Positions 1 through 6,745 of a DNA stretch of 34,960 nt are shown in pieces (the stretch's first letter is position 1; every line of letters starts with the position of its first letter). Position numbers and translations under genes: made by a program. The stretch covers positions 1 to 34,960 of the forward strand of contig JAAZIA010000024.1 of assembly GCA_012510445.1 (NCBI GenBank), in the 5' to 3' direction. The DNA is from Bacteroidales bacterium (GTDB lineage Bacteria; Bacteroidota; Bacteroidia; Bacteroidales; UBA932). The notes below the pieces were generated by a model. That model was given only the letters and a program-made list of their open reading frames with translations. It made no database searches and was not told where the DNA came from.

Positions 1-13
1 AATTAGTATCCCG

Positions 14-41
14 CAAAAATAAGATAATTTTGGTAACTTTG
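14..41. promoter_or_regulatory. Back-to-back -7 boxes upstream of the acyltransferase gene
   Basis: On the plus strand TAACTTTG (34-41) matches the Bacteroidota -7 consensus TAnnTTTG and lies 7 bases before the ATG at 49. On the minus strand TATTTTTG (21 to 14) faces the other way and would serve a gene lying left of the window. No clear TTTG -33 element lies at the expected distance for the plus-strand box. The two -7 boxes are 12 bases apart. Confidence 0.5.
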
Positions 42-48
42 TTTGGTT

Positions 49-966
49 ATGAAGACCATTTTCATGCGGATTGCCTGGATTATCATGTATGGTTTAATCT
101 GCCTGGTTAGTATTTTACCCCTGCCTGTACTGTACGGTATCTCTTTTCTGGTTGTTGTTTTACCTATGAAGGCTCTGGGTTATCGCAGAACGGTAATCAT
201 AACCAACTTGTCCAGATCTTTTCCTGAAATGACGTATGAAGAGATTGGAAAAACAACAAAAAAGTTCTATTTATATTTTGGGAGGCTGGTAGCAGAAAGT
301 ATTTGGCTTTTTACTGCCGGCGGAAAACAAGTACTAAAACGATTTACAACGGAAAACACCCGGGTATTGGAAGATCTGCAAAAAAAAGGCAAAAGTGTTG
401 TAGTTATGATTCCACATATGGGAAACTGGGAATTTTTGAGGGCGTGCAGTTGCTCGCAAAAAGAAAATTTTTGTGGATACCCATTGCAACAACTGCATAT
501 GGTATACCAACAAATGAGTTCTTCTGTATTTGACAAACTTATGTTCCGTATGCGCAACAGGCACAAAACAGGTTGGCATATGCTGGAGAGCCGTCAGGTA
601 GTTCGGCATATGGCCCGGCACAAAGATACTCCGGGGATATACGCTATGGTGGCAGATCAATGTCCGGGACCGGTGGGCAGGAGTGTGGCTGTACATTTTT
701 TGGGGCAACCAACCCTTATGATAGGAGGACCGGAGTCTTTAGCGGCAAAATACGGTTTTGCCATGGTGTACGGAGCTGTTCATCAGCAAGAAAGGGGCAG
801 GTATGCCTTACGTTTTACGTTTATTACAGAGGATGCTTCTGCAGAGGCACAAGGGGTTCCTACCCAAACTTTCGCACAGCTGCTGGAGAAAGATATCCGG
901 CAAAATGTGCATCTTTGGCTTTGGAGCCATAAACGTTGGAAAAGAAATAAAAAAACACAGTCATGA
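49..966 (+). CDS. Lysophospholipid acyltransferase of the LpxL/HtrB family (lipid A biosynthesis)
   Basis: A 305-residue protein of the LpxL/HtrB/MsbB family, which transfers an acyl chain to lipid A precursors at the cytoplasmic face of the inner membrane. The N-terminal 45 residues are strongly hydrophobic, as in the family's membrane anchor. The catalytic HxxxxE motif is visible as HMGNWE (H123, E128), and a later stretch with VADQCPGP and a Gly-Gly-Pro-Glu segment fits the substrate-binding part. Length is normal. I chose the ATG at 49 over an in-frame TTG at 43, because a -7 box ends at 41 and the TTG would lie in the promoter. It overlaps the next gene by 4 bases (ATGA), which suggests translational coupling. 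The exact acyl position cannot be told from sequence. Confidence 0.88.
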   Translation: MKTIFMRIAWIIMYGLICLVSILPLPVLYGISFLVVVLPMKALGYRRTVIITNLSRSFPEMTYEEIGKTTKKFYLYFGRLVAESIWLFTAGGKQVLKRFTTENTRVLEDLQKKGKSVVVMIPHMGNWEFLRACSCSQKENFCGYPLQQLHMVYQQMSSSVFDKLMFRMRNRHKTGWHMLESRQVVRHMARHKDTPGIYAMVADQCPGPVGRSVAVHFLGQPTLMIGGPESLAAKYGFAMVYGAVHQQERGRYALRFTFITEDASAEAQGVPTQTFAQLLEKDIRQNVHLWLWSHKRWKRNKKTQS

Positions 967-2012
967 AAAAACTGATTATTCTATTGCTGACCATCAGCCT
1001 GTGGTTACCTCTGGGAGGACAGCCTGTCCAAGAGGGGCAGCAGATTCCACAGGGTGTTGTAGTGTACAGCCTGCCACGGACATGCATACGTATTGTGGCA
1101 GAAGCACAGTATACCCTTTTTACTCCGGGACCTTATGCCAGGTATGCACGAAAATACCTGGGAATTGATGCAGGCCAATCAAAAATTACTACGTACGAAC
1201 TGTCACGTATAGAAATGAATCCCTTGTTGGAAGCCGATCCCCACAGCCTGTACATGGTTAACCTAACACAAGGAAGGACAGAACCCTGGTTCTTACAATT
1301 AACCTCACAAGGGTTGGTCTTTCTGTCGGATATGCATATAAATAAAGAAAACAACTGGAGGTTTCCTGTAGCAGACGCATGGCAGGAAGTTTCCGATGCC
1401 GGCATCATCAGGAACTTAAAAGAGGAGCAAACCACATTGTATCGTTCACAGCTTACGGGACGTGAAATATCTGCCATACCTGTACAGCAAACACATTTGG
1501 TTGAAAAAACGCAGGAACAACGGGCAGAAGAAGCCGCTCGGAAAATTTTTCAATTGCGCGAAATGCGCTTTGCCATCATTACGGGAGATACAGACGCCAT
1601 TTACAGCGGAGAGGCTATGGGAGCGGCGGTGGAAGAAATGAGACGTATGGAAGAAGAATACCTAAAGCTTTTTTTGGGAGAATCCGTTACAGGAAAAACG
1701 CACCTTACGGCAGAGGTAATTCCTAACAAGGAACAGACACGCTACGTAGCCTTTAGATTCTCAGAAACAGACGGGTTGTTACCTTCAGGTGATATTGGAG
1801 GACGTCCCATAATTCTTGAATTGGGTGCAGAAAAAGAAGATATGGCACCGGGGTTTTATGCAGATGAAAGCCGGGTGCGTTCCGGAACTCGTTTGTATTA
1901 CAGACAACCTGCTATAGTTGTAGTTCGCCTTATAGACGGACAAAAAGAATTGTTTCAGGCCCGAGTTCCCGTATATCAGAAAGGCCAAACTTTGAACTTT
2001 ATCATCAATTAA
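963..2012 (+). CDS. DUF4831 family secreted protein
   Basis: A 349-residue protein with an N-terminal signal peptide (about residues 1-20, Lys-Lys followed by Leu/Ile-rich core). It resembles the Bacteroidota-specific DUF4831 family, whose function is not known to me. Recognisable family features are the early segment with VVVYSLPRT, the YARKYLGI segment, and the late GGRPIILELG and GLYYRQPA-like segments (here GTRLYYRQPA). The middle is rich in charged residues and may be helical. It overlaps the acyltransferase by 4 bases and precedes pepD by 10 bases, so the three probably share a transcript. A role in the periplasm or cell envelope is inferred only from the signal peptide and the neighbouring lipid A gene. 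Confidence 0.72.
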   Translation: MKKLIILLLTISLWLPLGGQPVQEGQQIPQGVVVYSLPRTCIRIVAEAQYTLFTPGPYARYARKYLGIDAGQSKITTYELSRIEMNPLLEADPHSLYMVNLTQGRTEPWFLQLTSQGLVFLSDMHINKENNWRFPVADAWQEVSDAGIIRNLKEEQTTLYRSQLTGREISAIPVQQTHLVEKTQEQRAEEAARKIFQLREMRFAIITGDTDAIYSGEAMGAAVEEMRRMEEEYLKLFLGESVTGKTHLTAEVIPNKEQTRYVAFRFSETDGLLPSGDIGGRPIILELGAEKEDMAPGFYADESRVRSGTRLYYRQPAIVVVRLIDGQKELFQARVPVYQKGQTLNFIIN

Positions 2013-2022
2013 AACTAATTAT

Positions 2023-3480
2023 ATGGACATTACACATCTGAAACCTGAAAGAGTTTGGAAGCATTTTTACGCATTGACGCAAATCCCCAGACCTTCGGAA
2101 AAAGAAGAGAAAATTCGCGCCTTTATGGCAGATTTTGGTAAGAAACTAGGTCTGGAAACCTTGGTAGACGGCGTAGGTAACGTGATTATCAGAAAACCGG
2201 CTACACCGGGCATGGAAAACAGACAAGGGGTCATTTTGCAAGCGCATATGGATATGGTTCCCCAGAAAAACAACGAGACGGTACACGATTTTGAAAACGA
2301 TCCCATAATACCCAGAGTGGAGGGTGAATGGCTTTATGCAACAGGTACCACACTGGGAGCAGACAATGGAATAGGATTGGCTGCCGCCATGGCTGTTCTG
2401 GAAGCGGACGATTTAGTACACGGTCCTATTGAGCTACTGGCTACTACAGAAGAGGAAACAGGCATGACAGGTGCTCGCGATCTGGAACCGGGTATACTCA
2501 AAGGCGATATTTTACTCAATACAGACTCGGAAGATGAGGGAGAACTGTACGTGGGATGTGCAGGAGGGGAAGACGGTTCGTTTCTCTTGGAGTACCAGCC
2601 CGAGCAAGTACCTGCCGGATGGGAAGGGGCACATATAAACATAACGGGACTAAAGGGCGGTCACTCGGGAATGGATATTGCACTGGGTCGGGGGAATGCC
2701 AACAAAGTTATGGTTCGTATATTATACCACCTTATAGAAACGTGCGAAATCCGTTTGGCTTCTGTTGTAGGCGGTGATTTACGAAATGCGATTCCACGAG
2801 AATGTGATGCTGTGATCTGTTACCAACCGGGTAAAAAAGAGGAAGTAGAGAAAGCAGTAGCCTATATGGCAGAAACGATTGCAAACGAGCTAAAACTCAC
2901 CGATCCCGATTTGAAAATATCGGTTGCTCCCACAGAAAAACCTGCAGAAACAGTTCCAGCAGAAACGGCTCTGAAGATAGTAAGAGCAGTTTATGCAGCT
3001 CCTAACGGTGTATGGGGTATGAGTGCTTCTATGCCCGGGCTTGTAGAAACTTCGTCTAATCTGGCTATTCTTGAAGTTCAGGAAGGAAAAATGGAGGTGC
3101 ACTGCCTGCTTCGCAGTATGGTAGATACGGCTAAAATAGATATGGGCACAGCCCTTACCTGCTGTTTTGCCAATATTGGAGCCGAGAGTTCATTTTCCGG
3201 TGCATATCCGGGATGGCAGCCTAACATGGATTCTCCCATTTTGCGGCTTATGCAAAAAACGTACAAAGACATGTATGGTAAAGACCCGGAGGTAAAAGCC
3301 ATTCATGCAGGCCTGGAGTGCGGTATACTGGGAGGTCATTATCCCCACTGGGATATGATTTCTTTTGGTCCCACCATCCGTTCACCTCATTCGCCCGATG
3401 AACGTTGCCTGATTTCTACCGTACAGAAGTTCTGGGACTTTATGGTAGAAACTTTAAAAAATGTTCCGATAAAGGAGTAA
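2023..3480 (+). CDS. pepD: Aminoacyl-histidine dipeptidase (M20C metallopeptidase, PepD/carnosinase type)
   Basis: A 485-residue cytoplasmic metallo-dipeptidase of family M20C, the usual PepD length. It splits a range of dipeptides including Xaa-His. Visible zinc-site motifs are LQAHMDMV (H75, D77), GADNGIG (bridging Asp), TTEEETGM (catalytic Glu and metal Glu) and NTDSEDE; the C-terminal half has the family segments GLKGGHSG and LECGILGG. There is no signal peptide. It lies 10 bases after the DUF4831 gene. It is the last gene of this run, and a new promoter starts right after it. In context it would supply amino acids from imported peptides, together with PepT further right. Confidence 0.92.
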   Translation: MDITHLKPERVWKHFYALTQIPRPSEKEEKIRAFMADFGKKLGLETLVDGVGNVIIRKPATPGMENRQGVILQAHMDMVPQKNNETVHDFENDPIIPRVEGEWLYATGTTLGADNGIGLAAAMAVLEADDLVHGPIELLATTEEETGMTGARDLEPGILKGDILLNTDSEDEGELYVGCAGGEDGSFLLEYQPEQVPAGWEGAHINITGLKGGHSGMDIALGRGNANKVMVRILYHLIETCEIRLASVVGGDLRNAIPRECDAVICYQPGKKEEVEKAVAYMAETIANELKLTDPDLKISVAPTEKPAETVPAETALKIVRAVYAAPNGVWGMSASMPGLVETSSNLAILEVQEGKMEVHCLLRSMVDTAKIDMGTALTCCFANIGAESSFSGAYPGWQPNMDSPILRLMQKTYKDMYGKDPEVKAIHAGLECGILGGHYPHWDMISFGPTIRSPHSPDERCLISTVQKFWDFMVETLKNVPIKE

Positions 3481-3504
3481 CCCATTTGTTCTGAACAATA
3501 AAAA

Positions 3505-3535
3505 TTTGTGGGGCTGCAGGAATTTCCTATCTTTG
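3505..3535 (+). promoter_or_regulatory. Consensus Bacteroidota promoter for the rpsF operon
   Basis: TTTG at 3505-3508 and TATCTTTG at 3528-3535 are separated by exactly 19 bases, the textbook -33/-7 arrangement for the phylum's housekeeping sigma factor. Transcription should start near 3540, giving an AT-rich leader of about 33 bases before rpsF. The same 19-base geometry and the same initial bases (TTTGCAGCCC) occur in the 23S promoter at 34766-34796. Confidence 0.85.
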
Positions 3536-3541
3536 CAGCCC
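3511..3541. repeat. Nested inverted repeats across the rpsF core promoter
   Basis: GGGCTGCA (3511-3518) and TGCAGCCC (3534-3541) are perfect 8-base inverted repeats 15 bases apart, the right arm covering the end of the -7 box and the start site. Between them lies AGGAATTTCCT (3518-3528), a perfect 11-base palindrome around a central T, in the spacer. It could be an operator or chance; no regulator gene is adjacent. Confidence 0.5.
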
Positions 3542-3572
3542 TTTATAATTTTATTTTAATCAATTATTTATT

Positions 3573-3992
3573 ATGCTTAAACAGTACGAAACCGTTTTCA
3601 TTTTAACTCCCGTTTTGTCTGATAATCAGATGAAGGAAGCGGTTGCTAAGTATCGTGATCTTATTCTGGCCAACGAAGGCCAGATTGTTTACGAAGAAGA
3701 TTGGGGATTAAAGAAACTAGCCTACCCCATTCAAAAGAAGTCAACCGGTTTTTACCATTTAATAGGCTTTACGGCTGCTCCGGAATTCATTGCAAGATTG
3801 GAACTCCAATACCGCAGAGATGAACGGATCATACGATTTCTAACGTTCGCTATGGACAAACATGCCATTGCGTATGCAGAAAAAAGAAACAACCCGGCAA
3901 AAGAAAATCTACCTGCAAAGGAGACAAAACCTGCACCTAAGGTCAGTAAACCGGACATAGATGATGATATTGAAATTGATGAGGAGGATTAA
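3573..3992 (+). CDS. rpsF: 30S ribosomal protein bS6
   Basis: bS6 binds bS18 and helps form the platform of the 30S subunit. The first 95 or so residues carry the family fold and signatures ([41 protein letters not shown]). The total of 139 residues is longer than the roughly 100-residue core. The extra C-terminal tail is rich in Lys, Pro and Ala and ends in a run of Asp/Glu/Ile, an extension common in this phylum. It heads the operon rpsF-rpsR-rplI(-glyA), transcribed from the consensus promoter just upstream. The last codons (Asp-Glu-Glu-Asp) contain the Shine-Dalgarno sequence of rpsR. Confidence 0.95.
   Translation: MLKQYETVFILTPVLSDNQMKEAVAKYRDLILANEGQIVYEEDWGLKKLAYPIQKKSTGFYHLIGFTAAPEFIARLELQYRRDERIIRFLTFAMDKHAIAYAEKRNNPAKENLPAKETKPAPKVSKPDIDDDIEIDEED
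3982..3987 (+). promoter_or_regulatory. Canonical Shine-Dalgarno sequence before rpsR
   Basis: AGGAGG, 7 bases before the rpsR ATG, is a six-base match to the usual anti-Shine-Dalgarno. It lies inside the last codons of rpsF (Glu-Glu-Asp), so part of it may be a by-product of coding. It stands out because nearly all other starts in this window lack such a motif. Confidence 0.6.
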
Positions 3993-3994
3993 TT

Positions 3995-4258
3995 ATGGCA
4001 AATAAAGAAATACGTTTTTTAAACCCTCCTACAGTGGAGGTGAAAAGGAAAAAATATTGTCGTTTCCAAAAAGCCGGAATCAAATACATAGATTATAAAG
4101 ATCCCGAGTTTTTGAAGCGTTTTTTAAACGAACAAGGTAAGATTTTACCGCGCAGGCTTACCGGTACGTCTTTAAAGTACCAGCGCAAAGTAGCCCAAGC
4201 CGTCAAGCGTGCCAGGCATTTGGCTCTGTTGCCCTACGTCACGGATTTACTTAAATAA
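3995..4258 (+). CDS. rpsR: 30S ribosomal protein bS18
   Basis: An 87-residue bS18, which pairs with bS6 on the 30S platform. Diagnostic segments are [17 protein letters not shown], the [23 protein letters not shown] core and the C-terminal [14 protein letters not shown]. Only one cysteine is visible (KYCRF), so it would be a zinc-free form. It starts 2 bases after rpsF and is followed after 14 bases by rplI. It has a strong Shine-Dalgarno sequence, unusual for this phylum. Confidence 0.96.
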   Translation: MANKEIRFLNPPTVEVKRKKYCRFQKAGIKYIDYKDPEFLKRFLNEQGKILPRRLTGTSLKYQRKVAQAVKRARHLALLPYVTDLLK

Positions 4259-4264
4259 AAGGAG
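4259..4264 (+). promoter_or_regulatory. Canonical Shine-Dalgarno sequence before rplI
   Basis: AAGGAG with 8 bases to the rplI ATG, lying wholly in the 14-base gap between rpsR and rplI and therefore free of coding constraint. A second purine run (AGAGG) follows immediately before the start codon. Confidence 0.65.
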
Positions 4265-4272
4265 AAAGAGGT

Positions 4273-4725
4273 ATGGAAATTATTTTAAAGCAAGACGTTC
4301 CCAATCTGGGAGACAAAGACGATGTAGTAAACGTACGTAACGGCTATGCAACAAACTTCTTAATTCCTAAGGGAATGGCTATTATGGCTACTCCTTCTGC
4401 AAAGAAAGTACACGAAGAGAATATGCGTCAGCGTGCGCATAAGGAAGCGAAGGTGCGTGAAGATGCGCAAGAACTTGCTGCCAAACTGGAAGGGATTCAG
4501 GTGCAGATTGCAACAAAGGTAAGCAGCACCGGAAAGGTGTTTGGTTCTGTAAACAACATACAGGTTGCCGAAGCTTTGGCAGCACAGGGGTTGGAAGTAG
4601 ACAGAAGAAACATTACATTCCCGGGACAGGATGTACTCAGAGAAGTTGGAGTACATCAAGCAGTTGTAAAAATTTACCGCGACATTTCCGCTTCTGTTCA
4701 AGTGGAAGTTACCGGAGAAGAATAA
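4273..4725 (+). CDS. rplI: 50S ribosomal protein bL9
   Basis: A 150-residue bL9, normal length. The N-terminal domain shows the family signature (KQDVPNLGDKDDVVNVRNGYATNFL broken here as the DVPNLGDK and VRNGYATNFLIP segments). It is followed by the long charged connecting helix (about residues 45-75) and the C-terminal rRNA-binding domain with GKVFGSVNN. It binds 23S rRNA near the L1 stalk. It is the third gene of the rpsF operon, and glyA follows after 11 bases. Confidence 0.96.
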   Translation: MEIILKQDVPNLGDKDDVVNVRNGYATNFLIPKGMAIMATPSAKKVHEENMRQRAHKEAKVREDAQELAAKLEGIQVQIATKVSSTGKVFGSVNNIQVAEALAAQGLEVDRRNITFPGQDVLREVGVHQAVVKIYRDISASVQVEVTGEE

Positions 4726-4736
4726 CTTGATATACT

Positions 4737-6017
4737 ATGAAACAGGATATAACACTTTTTGATCTTATTAGAAAAGAAGAAAACCGTCAAATAAATGGCG
4801 TAGAGCTGATTGCTTCGGAAAACTTTGTGAGCTCTCAAGTCTTACAAGCTATGGGCTCTGTTTTAACCAATAAATATGCCGAAGGATATCCGGGAGCACG
4901 GTATTATGGAGGTTGTGAAGTGGTAGATAAATCGGAACAACTTTGCATTGACAGGGTTTGTGAACTTTTTGAGGCAGAATACGCCAATGTACAACCTCAC
5001 TCAGGAGCTCAGGCTAACATGGCCGTTTTTCTGGCTTGCCTGAAACCCGGTGATACCTTTATGGGATTAGACCTGGCACATGGCGGACACCTCACACACG
5101 GTTCACCGGTTAACTTTTCCGGAATCTTGTACCATCCTATAGCTTATACATTGGATAAAGAGACAGGAGCTATCAATTACGATCAGATGGAGCGCCTGGC
5201 CCTGGAGCATAAACCCAAAATGATTATTGGCGGCGGATCTGCTTACCCCAGAGAATGGGATTATGCGAGAATGCGCAAGATAGCAGACAAGGTGGGCGCT
5301 ATTTTTATGGTAGATATGGCGCATCCTGCCGGATTGATTGCTGCCGGATTGTTGGACAACCCTGTTAAACATGCTCATATTGTTACTTCTACTACGCATA
5401 AAACATTGCGTGGGCCAAGAGGAGGAATTATCCTTATTGGAAAAGACTTTGACAATCCTTGGGGCATTACTACCACAAAAGGGGTAGTAAGAAAGATGTC
5501 ATCACTCATTAATTCCAGTGTTTTCCCCGGTGTTCAGGGCGGACCGTTGGAGCATGTGATTGCAGCTAAAGCTGTGGCATTTTTTGAGGCACTGCAGCCC
5601 GAGTTTAAAGAGTATCAGATACAGGTACAGAAAAATGCCCAGGCAATGGGCGCAGCTTTCCTCAACCGTGGGTACTCCTTGGTATCGGGCGGGACAGATA
5701 ACCACCTGCTACTGATAGATTTACGCTCTAAGTTTCCTGAAATGACAGGAAGGGAAGCAGAAAATATTTTGGTACAAGCAGAGATTACTGTAAACAAGAA
5801 TATGGTGCCTTACGATTCTCGTTCTCCTTTCAGCACTTCGGGTATTCGTGTAGGAACCCCAGCTGTAACTACACGTGGTCTTAAAGAACAGGATATGGAA
5901 ACAATAGTAGCCCTGTTTGACGAAGTATTAAGCAACCCCCAAGACGAGGCTGTTATTGAGCGTGTTAAGAAGAGAGTGAAGGAACTTATGGGCGGGTTAC
6001 CCTTGTACGCCTGGTAA
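4737..6017 (+). CDS. glyA: Serine hydroxymethyltransferase
   Basis: A 426-residue PLP enzyme that converts serine and tetrahydrofolate to glycine and 5,10-methylene-tetrahydrofolate. Clear signatures are LIASENFVS near the N-terminus, [16 protein letters not shown], the SGAQAN motif, the PLP lysine in [14 protein letters not shown] (K222), and the C-terminal SGIRVGTPA segment. Length is normal. It starts 11 bases after rplI and is likely co-transcribed with the ribosomal genes, which would tie one-carbon supply to growth rate. Its product feeds MetF and MetH, encoded at 17923-22316. No glycine riboswitch or separate promoter is visible before it. Confidence 0.96.
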   Translation: MKQDITLFDLIRKEENRQINGVELIASENFVSSQVLQAMGSVLTNKYAEGYPGARYYGGCEVVDKSEQLCIDRVCELFEAEYANVQPHSGAQANMAVFLACLKPGDTFMGLDLAHGGHLTHGSPVNFSGILYHPIAYTLDKETGAINYDQMERLALEHKPKMIIGGGSAYPREWDYARMRKIADKVGAIFMVDMAHPAGLIAAGLLDNPVKHAHIVTSTTHKTLRGPRGGIILIGKDFDNPWGITTTKGVVRKMSSLINSSVFPGVQGGPLEHVIAAKAVAFFEALQPEFKEYQIQVQKNAQAMGAAFLNRGYSLVSGGTDNHLLLIDLRSKFPEMTGREAENILVQAEITVNKNMVPYDSRSPFSTSGIRVGTPAVTTRGLKEQDMETIVALFDEVLSNPQDEAVIERVKKRVKELMGGLPLYAW

Positions 6018-6028
6018 AAAATACAACT

Positions 6029-6745
6029 ATGAAAAAAACGGCACTGACTATTGCTTCCCTAATAGCAGTTCAGTGGCTATTGCTTGTTCCTGCCAATGCA
6101 CAAACTATTAGGAAAGGAGTAACTGAGGCTGCTATAGGTACGGAATTAAATGAAATCCTTCCGGACGATATGATCTATATGTATCCCGAGTTCCAGAAAG
6201 GGACTGTACTCTTTTTAGACAGAAGTTCGGCAGAAGCAAGCATGAATATCTATTTACCCGGATCTGAGCTGCATTTTATTGACGCTAGTAATGATACATT
6301 AGCTGTTAAAAATCAGGATGCAGCTCGGTTACTTTCTTTGGGAGCAGATACATACTTACGTCATGATAAAATTTGGGTAAGGATCCTGGCTACAGGGAAT
6401 GAGGCAGCATTTTGCCTGAGATCTGTTGTAAATGTACATACAGACCAAAGAATTGGTGCTTACGGTACCCCCGATGCTACGTCTGCTATTTCTAATGTTA
6501 ACATGATGTACGGTGTGGAGGGGGGGACAACCGTAAGGTTAAAAAGTCTGCGCAAAATACCCTATTCCATCACCCACTATGCTCTGTTGTATGATGGACA
6601 GAAATTGTATAATGCCACTAAGCGAAATTTTAGAAGGCTGTTTCCAAATAGGAGAGCGGATATAGATAAATACATTTCTGAAAACAAGTTAAATCTAAGC
6701 AGAGCCAAAGACGCTTTACAGTTGTATAACTTCTTGTCTGATTGA
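6029..6745 (+). CDS. Secreted protein of unknown function
   Basis: A 238-residue protein that I do not recognise. A signal peptide is clear (residues 1-24, ending Asn-Ala before Gln). The mature part has no motif I can name. The C-terminal 40 residues form a basic and then helical segment (RRLFPNRRADIDKYI, then LNLSRAKDALQLYNFL). It resembles the tails of many uncharacterised secreted Bacteroidota proteins, whose pattern is Phe-Pro, a lysine-rich helix and a closing Leu-Tyr-Asn. It lies 11 bases after glyA and may be co-transcribed. Its last 30 bases overlap the 3' end of the convergent OstA-like gene. Confidence 0.6.
   Translation: MKKTALTIASLIAVQWLLLVPANAQTIRKGVTEAAIGTELNEILPDDMIYMYPEFQKGTVLFLDRSSAEASMNIYLPGSELHFIDASNDTLAVKNQDAARLLSLGADTYLRHDKIWVRILATGNEAAFCLRSVVNVHTDQRIGAYGTPDATSAISNVNMMYGVEGGTTVRLKSLRKIPYSITHYALLYDGQKLYNATKRNFRRLFPNRRADIDKYISENKLNLSRAKDALQLYNFLSD

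Noticed and set aside
573-1168. Overlapping alternate-frame open frames at the acyltransferase/DUF4831 junction
   Set aside because: They cross two well-supported genes, have no family resemblance and no start signals.
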